Positions 54,302-61,992 of a stretch of 64,000 nt of DNA are shown here, piece after piece. A model generated the notes under the pieces. It ran no database searches, was not told where the DNA came from, and saw only the letters and a list, made by a program, of their open reading frames with translations. The stretch covers positions 1-64,000 of the forward strand of contig NZ_VCNL01000005.1 in the NCBI RefSeq assembly GCF_007671685.1, in the 5' to 3' direction. Numbering within the stretch: position 1 is the first letter of the stretch; the number at the start of each line of letters is the position of its first letter. This DNA comes from Halorubrum salsamenti. GTDB lineage: Archaea > Halobacteriota > Halobacteria > Halobacteriales > Haloferacaceae. The position numbers were made by a program, and so were the translations under genes.

Positions 54302-54754
54302 ATGCCCTCCCGACGTGATGTAATAGTTGGATTGCCTCTATTACTGGCGGGATGTACCGACTTACAGGACGGGTTTAGTTCGGACAGTGGAAGTGACGAA
54401 ATACCCTCGGCAGACCAAATTGCAGGAGTGTATGCTGTACTTGTTACTGAGGGCTACGAAGATGAGCCGATAGTCCACTACACCGACGACCGAATTCACG
54501 GAGTGGCGGCTCTTCAGACGCTTATCGAAATGGGAGTAGATACAGAGCCCCGAACGGACGGTAACAACCAAACCACTGAGCGCCCTGAAACGGTACTCAT
54601 AGGCCACGGCGATGTTTCACAAGACAACCTGTACGAAGCCGTAGAAGCTCTATATGACCTCCCACAGAGAAAGAAGCGCGATTGGGGGATACCTAAATGG
54701 TATATTGAACATCCTGAACAGGTACTCAGAGTATCCTACGTTCTCTTTGACTGA
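54302..54754 (+). CDS. Small predicted Tat/Sec lipoprotein of unknown function
   Basis: A 150-aa protein with an N-terminal SRRDVIVGLPLLLAGC lipobox signal (Cys18), then a charged linker (SSDSGSDEIPSAD) and a small domain with ADQIAGVYAVLVTEGYEDEPIVHYTDD. It should be anchored on the outer face of the membrane. I do not recognise the domain. TTATAA at 54273-54278 supports a leaderless start. Composition is less GC-rich than most of the window, as is the surrounding DNA. Confidence 0.7.
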   Translation: MPSRRDVIVGLPLLLAGCTDLQDGFSSDSGSDEIPSADQIAGVYAVLVTEGYEDEPIVHYTDDRIHGVAALQTLIEMGVDTEPRTDGNNQTTERPETVLIGHGDVSQDNLYEAVEALYDLPQRKKRDWGIPKWYIEHPEQVLRVSYVLFD

Positions 54755-55494
54755 ACTCCACAGATACAATATCTTGTAGGATTCCTGACCACATCGTTTG
54801 TATCTCGCACAGGGCTCCTGACACAATACAGGCAAATCCGTACTGAGTGTCAGTGTATGGATCACCTGTACTGACCGCGACTGGGTGAGAATATATCACT
54901 TGCTGAGGATTTCAACAGAGCTATCTGACCCTATTAGATATATCTAAAATACCATATGTATTATCTAAACTATCAATTATAGTTTATAGACGTTTTTCGA
55001 TCTTCATAGTTGGATACTGAGATCACGACTGCCACTCGATAGAGCGGATTACATCGCATTCGATAAGACGACAATCTAGGTAGCTAACGATTGAAATCGA
55101 CTGGACACCGTCGATCTCTCGAATCAAACTATTTGCTAGATATCTTCTTTAACAGGCACGGAAGACCGTAATTGTAGATCAGTTACCTATGTTGATGACC
55201 TATTTCGGTGGATCTGCCGCAAACACGGGTCCGGGTTAAGATACACACGATCTTGAAATCAGAAATTTTCAAATATCTTAACTGTATTATAATATAATGA
55301 TATACAATTATATATAAATATTTGATAGTATCGCCATAGAACCTCCGGTGAGTGGTTCAGATCTTCATCTTCAGGGGGTCAGGCCCGCCAAGACATGATC
55401 GGCTCGTTGAGCCGAAACAAGCGACCCCATCTGCGTTAACACTCAGTTACCCCGACCCCGTTGTTTTTTACTCATTCGATTTATTCGGGTTACC
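54755..55494. other. AT-rich spacer without recognisable gene
   Basis: A 740-bp region of lower GC than the genes around it, with AT runs at about 54935-55010 and 55260-55335 (TATATAAATAT-like). No frame of useful length has conserved features on either strand. It holds the dehydratase promoter at its right end. Looks like recently acquired or decayed DNA. Confidence 0.55.
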
Positions 55495-56736
55495 ATGGAT
55501 ATCGTAGACGTGGCTGGGTATGCATTATCATCACGAATTGATCCGCACCAAGATCGCTCGTTCCACGGTGGATCTCGTCGGTTATTAAAACGGGATGTCG
55601 TTCTCATCGTAATTGAGACTGCGGACGGCACTCGCGGAGTCTCTACAGCCGGCGCAAGCAGTTCAGCCATGACGGAGTATTTCGAAGGGGAATCCCAAGG
55701 GACGTTCGCCGATGTCGTTGATGACGTAGTGGCGAACGCACTGGAGGGAGAGACGATTGAGGAAGTTGCCGATGCTCACACCCTTCTTAAGAACAGCGAT
55801 ATTCCGGAGGGCGATCTGACTGAGGCTATCTCAGCAGTCGACGTGGCTCTCTACGATATTCTGGGTAGACAGCACGGGGCCCCTGTGTATGAACTACTCG
55901 CGGACCGGTACGAGACATCCCCTTCAACGCAGCTTCCGCTCTACGCCAGTGCGGGGATGTATATGGAGCCGGAGGAGTACGCCGATCAAGCCAAAGTCGT
56001 CGAAGAGCTCGGCTTTTTCGGATATAAATACCGTCCGGGAATTGGGCCAGAGGATGACCGTCGCACAGTCGAACGTCTCGCCGAAACACTGGACGAGACG
56101 GAGATCATGCTGGATGCCCACACATGGTGGAAACTCCGCGAAGGCTACGGACGAGAAACCGTCCAGAGCCTCGTTGAACACGCCGGCGAACACGACGCCT
56201 ACTGGGTGGAAGAGCCCGTCAGTCCAGACGAGTATAACGAATACACCGAACTCGCCGAAATCGGAACTCCGCTGGCCGGCGGAGAAAGCGAAAACGGGCC
56301 TGAAGAGCTCCTCGCACTTGGTAAGACGGGAGCAGTCCAATTTCTACAAGGGGACGTCCGTCATCACGAGGGGTTCACCGGTTGTTGGGAGGCCGTCGAG
56401 TTCTGTGTGGGACGAGACGATATCACATTCGTCCCCCATAATTTTGGTACGTGGATCGGGTTGGCTGCCAACGCTCACCTCGTTGCGGCTGCCCCAGAAG
56501 CGGATCTCGTGGAGTACCCCATTTTCGAGGACGATCCCGTATTCGATACGGCAGTCGATCCCGGCATGTATCCGTTTGATCTGGCGTTCGACCTCATTGA
56601 GGGACAACCGACTATTAGCGATGGCATCTTATCCGTCTCAGACGATCCCGGGCTAGGTGTCGAAGTGAATCTCGATGTTATCGATGAGTATCCCTTTGTA
56701 GAAGGACCATGGACGGAATTTCATTATGAGGAGTAG
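55495..56736 (+). CDS. Mandelate racemase/muconate-lactonizing (enolase superfamily) sugar-acid dehydratase
   Basis: A 413-aa enolase-superfamily protein. The catalytic K178-x-R180 (GYKYRP), metal ligands D207 (MLDAHTWW), E239 (WVEEPV) and E264 (GGESE), and H315 (VPHNFG) are present. It probably dehydrates or epimerises an acid sugar or glycoside-derived acid. It is unlike the DgoD-type enzyme at 2074 (no HGRV/HCPLGP). Codon and base use is more AT-rich than the left half of the window, and it neighbours the sugar ABC/GH3 cluster, so a shared pentose- or oligosaccharide-acid pathway is plausible. Substrate not assignable. Confidence 0.82.
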   Translation: MDIVDVAGYALSSRIDPHQDRSFHGGSRRLLKRDVVLIVIETADGTRGVSTAGASSSAMTEYFEGESQGTFADVVDDVVANALEGETIEEVADAHTLLKNSDIPEGDLTEAISAVDVALYDILGRQHGAPVYELLADRYETSPSTQLPLYASAGMYMEPEEYADQAKVVEELGFFGYKYRPGIGPEDDRRTVERLAETLDETEIMLDAHTWWKLREGYGRETVQSLVEHAGEHDAYWVEEPVSPDEYNEYTELAEIGTPLAGGESENGPEELLALGKTGAVQFLQGDVRHHEGFTGCWEAVEFCVGRDDITFVPHNFGTWIGLAANAHLVAAAPEADLVEYPIFEDDPVFDTAVDPGMYPFDLAFDLIEGQPTISDGILSVSDDPGLGVEVNLDVIDEYPFVEGPWTEFHYEE

Positions 56737-57004
56737 TTGACCCGCCGAACCAGAGACAGGGGGGTAGTTCAGAACCGTTGAGAGGCGTTCCGTATGCTCA
56801 TCCCGTTTGCAATGTCCGTTGAGATTGGGTCATCAAGACAACAGAGCGATCGGAGGTTCGGGAGACACGGTACACACCAACCGCGATATCCGCTGAGATA
56901 TTCGAATCGATCTCTCCGTGCATGGGGCGCACTACGCGATCTACTCCGCTGAGATCGGAGAGAAAATCAAGGCGGACGGTCTACTGAGGTCGTCGTATCA
57001 GGCG

Positions 57005-58135
57005 CTATACCGTTGACGACGGGACCGATTCCTCATTATCTGATGGATTCCAGATGGCGTTTCCAGTTCGGCCATCAAATAGGTGAACGTAGTCCGGTGG
57101 GAACCGAACGCCGATGCGGTCACCCTCTTCGAAACGCTGACGACCGGTGATCGTCGCGATGATCGATTGGTTGAATTCGGCATCCACGGGGTCCAAATAG
57201 AGGTTATGCTCCTTTCCGAACGGCTCGACGACATCGATCGTAGCGAAGAAATCGTTCGGTTCCTCCGGCTCCGGAAGCACATCGACGTTTTCGGGACGAA
57301 TACCCAGCGTTACCTCTGGTGTAGCACTGACGCTTTCGGCCATCTTCTCGGTCAATTCGTACCTAAAGTTCTCACGCGTAAGCGTTCCGTTCTCTCGATT
57401 GAGCGAGACAAAATTCATCGATGGTTCACCGATAAATCCAGCGACGAACTGATTGTTTGGCTTGTGATAGCACTCCATCGGTGTTCCGAATTGCTGGAGT
57501 TCACCCCCGTCGAGGATGATAATTCGGTCACCCATTGTCATCGCTTCCGTCTGGTTATGGGTGACATACAGCGTCGTGACATCCAGCTGTCCCTGGATGT
57601 GTTGTAGTTCCGTCCGCATCTGCGCCCGGAGCTTCGCGTCAAGGTTTGATAACGGCTCGTCCATCAGGAACACGTCCGGATCCCGGACAATTGCTCGTCC
57701 GAGGGCGACGCGCTGTTGCTGTCCACCAGAAAGATCCTCCGGCTTCCGGTCAAGTAGCTCACCAATCCCGAGCATCTCCGCGGTCTCCACGACCTTCGTT
57801 TCAATCGCTTCGCCGGAGAGGTCCGTCGAGTGCCTGAGACCGAAGCTGATGTTCTCTTTGACGGTCATGTGCGGGTACAGCGCGTACGACTGAAACACCA
57901 TCGCGATGTCCCGTTCCTGTGGGCGCTGGTCGTTGATGACCTCGTTTTCGATAGCGATCTCGCCTTCGGAGATCTCTTCGAATCCGGCGACCATCCGCAG
58001 GGTTGTGGTTTTTCCACAGCCGGACGGGCCGACGATGACGATGAACTCGCCGTCCTCGACGTCGATATCGAGGTCCTGTACTGCGACCACGTCGCCGTAC
58101 CGTTTCGTCACGTCATTGAATGATAGGTTGGACAT
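57005..58135 (-). CDS. Sugar ABC transporter ATPase (MsmK/UgpC/MalK family)
   Basis: A 376-aa ATPase. Walker A GPSGCGKTTTLRM, signature LSGGQQQRVALGRAIV, Walker B FLMDEPLSNLDAKLR, the switch His (VTHNQTEAMTMGDRI), and a C-terminal TOBE-type domain (about 235-360) are all present. It powers the two permeases encoded just upstream (58150-60088; 14-bp gap). ATPases of this family can be shared by several sugar importers. Confidence 0.93.
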   Translation of the reverse strand: MSNLSFNDVTKRYGDVVAVQDLDIDVEDGEFIVIVGPSGCGKTTTLRMVAGFEEISEGEIAIENEVINDQRPQERDIAMVFQSYALYPHMTVKENISFGLRHSTDLSGEAIETKVVETAEMLGIGELLDRKPEDLSGGQQQRVALGRAIVRDPDVFLMDEPLSNLDAKLRAQMRTELQHIQGQLDVTTLYVTHNQTEAMTMGDRIIILDGGELQQFGTPMECYHKPNNQFVAGFIGEPSMNFVSLNRENGTLTRENFRYELTEKMAESVSATPEVTLGIRPENVDVLPEPEEPNDFFATIDVVEPFGKEHNLYLDPVDAEFNQSIIATITGRQRFEEGDRIGVRFPPDYVHLFDGRTGNAIWNPSDNEESVPSSTV

Positions 58136-58149
58136 TGTTGTGAATCGGG

Positions 58150-59100
58150 TTATTTGACTCCCTCAGCGAACTTATCGCCGAACAGGAGGTACACGATGAG
58201 CGTCGGCAGTGCAACGATAAATGCGCCTGCCGTCTGTCGGTTGTACAGCTGTGCGTATCCACTATTAAGATCGTTTAGTGCGACCGTCACGGGGGCCGCT
58301 TGGCTACCGGCCGAAATAATGAGTCCGTAAAAGAACTCGTTCCAAATTGTCGTGAACTGGAAGATGAGCACGACTGCGAACATCGGATACGAGAGTGGTA
58401 CGATGATCTCCCGGTATATCTGGAAGATACTCGCACCATCCAGCCGAGCGGCCTCCATCAGTTCCTGATCGATCGTCAGGTAGTACCCTCTGAATAAGAG
58501 CGTACAGATGCTGATCCCGTACGCACTATGGGTGATAATCAACTCGATGATTGTCGCGTGGTAGTCTTGGATGTACGGAAGCGCCCAGAGGTTGATCGGT
58601 CCGAGGTTTGCCAGGATCGCGTGAATGTCGACGATACTCCAAAACCGAGAGAGCGGAACGACGATCGCCTGCTTCGGGAGGAACGTGGCGGCGACAAAAA
58701 TGGCCATGAGCCCGACCTGTCCCCGCCAGTCGACCATCGTCAAACCGTACGCGGCCAAGCTTCCCAGCACTGCGGAAAAGACCATTGCGGGAATTGTGAA
58801 CGCGAAGCTGTTGATCATCGAAGGGCCCAGAATGTCCAGCGCCGCTAGCCACGGGCTGATCGAAAATCCCCCCGGTTCTGGCGGTGCCATCGGGAGTGAC
58901 TGGGCAAACTCGGAAATGGTCTTGATAGACGTCATCAACCCGGCGTGAAGTGGGAGGAGGAACACGAATGCTCCCAGCACGGCGAGTATCTGAACGACGA
59001 GCGTGAAGCCGCCCTCACGGCTCCGTATCTCTCCTGCTGTCCCCTGGATCGATTTTCTCAGTTCGTGTGTTGTTTCTTGTATTGTCGTTATTAGTTGCAT
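58150..59100 (-). CDS. Sugar ABC transporter permease (MalG type)
   Basis: A 316-aa permease with about six hydrophobic helices. The EAA coupling loop reads LMEAARLDGASIFQIYREIIVPLSYP. An N-terminal stretch of about 30 residues is hydrophilic. Stops 14 bp before the ATPase gene; starts 73 bp after the companion permease. Forms the inner-membrane pore with the MalF-type partner. Confidence 0.9.
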   Translation of the reverse strand: MQLITTIQETTHELRKSIQGTAGEIRSREGGFTLVVQILAVLGAFVFLLPLHAGLMTSIKTISEFAQSLPMAPPEPGGFSISPWLAALDILGPSMINSFAFTIPAMVFSAVLGSLAAYGLTMVDWRGQVGLMAIFVAATFLPKQAIVVPLSRFWSIVDIHAILANLGPINLWALPYIQDYHATIIELIITHSAYGISICTLLFRGYYLTIDQELMEAARLDGASIFQIYREIIVPLSYPMFAVVLIFQFTTIWNEFFYGLIISAGSQAAPVTVALNDLNSGYAQLYNRQTAGAFIVALPTLIVYLLFGDKFAEGVK

Positions 59101-59173
59101 AGCTGTTACCTCACGGATAGACCGCTTGCCGGACGGTCCTCTTTTTCAGGTTCGGTTTTCGGCTCGGGCATCG

Positions 59174-60088
59174 TCAGAGTTCACCTCTCCGGTACTGCCA
59201 GTACAGATAGGGGCCGACAATCGCGATCGAGACGACAAACAGCAGCGTCCCGATTGCGGCTCCGTATGCCCACTGATTCGCTACGAACGCTTCACGGTAC
59301 ATCATCGTCGCAAGGATATCCGCGGCTGGACCGGGATTATCTCCGAAGACGACGTATAACCAACTGAACGCCTTTAGCGCGAACACCATCACCACAACAG
59401 CGATGCTCACGGCCGCTGAGCTGAGCTGCGGGACAATAACTTCGCGATAGGTACTGAACCACGACGCCCCATCGATCTTGGCCGCCTCGTAGTGTTCAGT
59501 CGGGATCCGCTGCAAGTTCGCCAGATAGATCACCATCGCATAGCCACTGTACTGCCACACGAGTGCGACGATGACAGAGGCGAGCTGTAGATTCGGGTTT
59601 GACAGCCAGTGTTGGGCCAGAAACCCTAAGCCGACCCCGCGAACTATCGAGTTGATGACTCCGGTGTTGAAGTTGAACATCCACAGCCATAGAACGCCTG
59701 TCACGACGAACGAGAGGCTGAACGGCAGCAAGTAGATCGTCCGAAAGACGCCTCTGAAACGGATTTTTTGATCCAGCAGTATTGCTAAGAGTAGTCCCAC
59801 GAACAGCGTGACAACCGTAAAGACGACCAGTAGGACAACGGTGTTTCGAGTGGCCGTCCAGAACGTCGGATCCGACAACAGTTCGGTGTACATCTCGAGA
59901 TCGAAATTGGCGATCTCGTACGTGGGCAGCGTGAAGCCACTGAAATCAGTCAGGGATATGACGAAATTCCAGAAAATCCCTCCGTACACGAAGAGCCCTA
60001 GCAGAGCCGTGGGAATACCCCAGAACGGCAACGAGCGAAGGAAATCGCTCCGACGGATCCGGGTGAAGATTGTCGCGTTATCTCCCAT
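59174..60088 (-). CDS. Sugar ABC transporter permease (MalF type)
   Basis: A 304-aa permease with about six helices and the EAA loop YEAAKIDGASWFSTYREVIVPQLS. It follows the binding-protein gene after a 321-bp gap and precedes the MalG-type permease. Together with it and the MsmK-type ATPase it imports a mono- or oligosaccharide, probably one released by the GH3 enzyme at 61993. Confidence 0.9.
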   Translation of the reverse strand: MGDNATIFTRIRRSDFLRSLPFWGIPTALLGLFVYGGIFWNFVISLTDFSGFTLPTYEIANFDLEMYTELLSDPTFWTATRNTVVLLVVFTVVTLFVGLLLAILLDQKIRFRGVFRTIYLLPFSLSFVVTGVLWLWMFNFNTGVINSIVRGVGLGFLAQHWLSNPNLQLASVIVALVWQYSGYAMVIYLANLQRIPTEHYEAAKIDGASWFSTYREVIVPQLSSAAVSIAVVVMVFALKAFSWLYVVFGDNPGPAADILATMMYREAFVANQWAYGAAIGTLLFVVSIAIVGPYLYWQYRRGEL

Positions 60089-60409
60089 ACAGACACCTCT
60101 CGGACGGTGGACGGACTCCGCCGCGCAGATCGCTGCGGGCTACATCTTTCAGTCGGATTCCGTGGTCGGTACTCGAGCGACGTTCGGGCAGATCTTCTCT
60201 TTGTAACATCTGGTTCTGGATAATGGACGCGCCGGACCACACTCGATCGGTCAGACCGTCCGTGGACGAGTGATTAGATGCGTGCCTTATCGGTACACTG
60301 GATCCACGAGTGGACCGCGGTTGTGGCAGGTGATCATATCCCATCACCCATCGTGGCATACAGAGCTCACAAAAAATGGGGGCGATACGGTTCATACTTT
60401 GCTACCGGG
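60089..60409. other. Spacer inside sugar ABC cluster
   Basis: A 321-bp gap between the binding-protein and first permease genes. No gene is visible; short frames have no conserved content. It might hold a processing hairpin that lets the binding protein be made in excess, as is typical, but I could not identify one with confidence. Confidence 0.4.
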
Positions 60410-61792
60410 CTAGTTGCTGACCGCGTCTAAGAGGCCCTGGTGGGCGCTGTCGACGTCGTATCCCGAGATGAAGTTTGCCATGACCTCGGTAATGGAGTTG
60501 AGGACCTCGGGCGACACTGCCAGTCCGTGGGCGATGGACGGCGGTTGGGCTTCGGAGTTCGCGAACTGTTCCATCTCCTTCTGCTGAAACGGCGGGAACT
60601 CGTCAGTTGGGACGTCTGAACGTGGCGGAATCGACCCTTTGATCGGATTGAACGTTTCCTGCGCCTCGACGGTTCCAAGGAATTTCAGGAACTCCCGAGT
60701 CGCATCGGGTGACGGATTGTTTTTCGGGAAGGCGAACCCGTCCATGTTGAGCTGGTAGTAGCCTTCCGTTCCCGGCCATGGGACGTGATCCCATCCGGAC
60801 TCGTAATCAACGCCTTCGATGGTTTGGAAGTTCCCGGCCTGCCAGTCACCTTGGTTCATAAAGGCGGCTTCACCGTTAGCGACTTTGTATCCGGCCTCGT
60901 CCTGATTGATCGACCCCGCGTCGCTGGTGTAGTGGTTGGCGTACTCCGCGACCGTTTCCAGCGCACCACGGACGGCCTCCTCGTGTCCGTCGGTGTTCCC
61001 GTTGATGAAGTCCATGTAGGCATCGGCGCCGGCCTCGGCGAGGAACGTGACCGCCCACAACTGAACCGTCCCTTGTGCCGAGCTCGTCTCTTGACCCATC
61101 CCAACGGCATCGGTCTCCGATTCGATCGTTTCCATCGCGTCGATGAGCTCCTGCGGACTACTCAGCGATGCCGGATCGACACCGGCCTCCTCGACGACCT
61201 CGACGTTATAGAAGAGATTGTTAATGCGGTGGATGTTGAGTGGGACCGAGACGAACGGATTGTCCGGGTCGCCCGCGCGGGCCTGCAGCTTCGGCCCGTC
61301 GAGATACGCTTCTCGGAGGTCGTCCGTCCATATCTCGTCACCGATATCGTTCAGCTTGTCGGCTTCGACGTACGGTTCGAGGTTCGCCCCGGGCCAGTCC
61401 TGCCACGTGCTCGGCGGATCGTTGTTGAGAATCCGATTCTGCACGACCGCATGGAGATTTCCGCCACCGGCTCCAGAAACGGGGTTCTCTTGAATCGTGA
61501 TGTCCGGATGCTCCTCTTGGAAGAGGTCGAGGAGCGCCTGCATGGCTTCGCCGTCGCCACCGGCGGTCCACCAGTGCTGAAGCTCAAGGGTGTTGTACCC
61601 GTCTCCGTTCGAGGTGTCGCTGTCTTCCCCGTCACTACCGTCGTTTCCGTCGCTTCCGTCGTTTCCGTCGGCACCATCTCCGCTATTGGTGTCATTACTA
61701 CTGCTACAACCGGCAAGGGCAGTAGCAGCTGCGGTACCACCGATCAGTTGAATATACCTCCGTCTTGGGACGGAGCTCTTGTCGGACGTCAT
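60410..61792 (-). CDS. Sugar-binding lipoprotein of ABC transporter (Tat-exported)
   Basis: A 460-aa type 1 extracellular solute-binding protein. The twin-arginine signal RRRYIQLIGG and lipobox LAGCSSS are present, followed by a repetitive acidic Gly/Asp/Asn/Ser linker (GDGADGNDGSDGNDGSDG). The mature domain has a binding-protein layout from LELQHWWTAGGDGEAMQALL. TATA at 61821-61833 supports the ATG at 61792 as a nearly leaderless start. It captures the sugar and delivers it to the permeases. Confidence 0.92.
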   Translation of the reverse strand: MTSDKSSVPRRRYIQLIGGTAAATALAGCSSSNDTNSGDGADGNDGSDGNDGSDGEDSDTSNGDGYNTLELQHWWTAGGDGEAMQALLDLFQEEHPDITIQENPVSGAGGGNLHAVVQNRILNNDPPSTWQDWPGANLEPYVEADKLNDIGDEIWTDDLREAYLDGPKLQARAGDPDNPFVSVPLNIHRINNLFYNVEVVEEAGVDPASLSSPQELIDAMETIESETDAVGMGQETSSAQGTVQLWAVTFLAEAGADAYMDFINGNTDGHEEAVRGALETVAEYANHYTSDAGSINQDEAGYKVANGEAAFMNQGDWQAGNFQTIEGVDYESGWDHVPWPGTEGYYQLNMDGFAFPKNNPSPDATREFLKFLGTVEAQETFNPIKGSIPPRSDVPTDEFPPFQQKEMEQFANSEAQPPSIAHGLAVSPEVLNSITEVMANFISGYDVDSAHQGLLDAVSN

Positions 61793-61820
61793 GATCCATC
61801 ATGGAGGTAATCCTCCCTCA

Positions 61821-61833
61821 TTATAAATTTAAT
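61821..61833 (-). promoter_or_regulatory. TATA box of sugar-binding lipoprotein gene
   Basis: ATTAAATTTATAA on the minus strand is centred about 35 nt before the ATG at 61792. It fits the haloarchaeal BRE/TATA spacing for a short-leader transcript. Confidence 0.55.
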
Positions 61834-61992
61834 GGGACCTATATGATGTATGTCATCTTGTGACGAGATGAACCTCTCGATGGCACTGTCCACGTAACGG
61901 GTGACTATTTGCGAGGGCACTATCGCTTCGTCTCGTCCGATACAAAAAATAACACCCGGCCAAATCTGGACGCCCGGCCTCACTCAACCGTA

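Noticed and set aside
61620-61700. Short GA/GT-rich repeats (tandem Gly-Asn-Asp-Gly-Ser-Asp coding units) considered as a DNA repeat array
   Set aside because: They are simply the codons of the acidic linker behind the lipobox of the sugar-binding protein.
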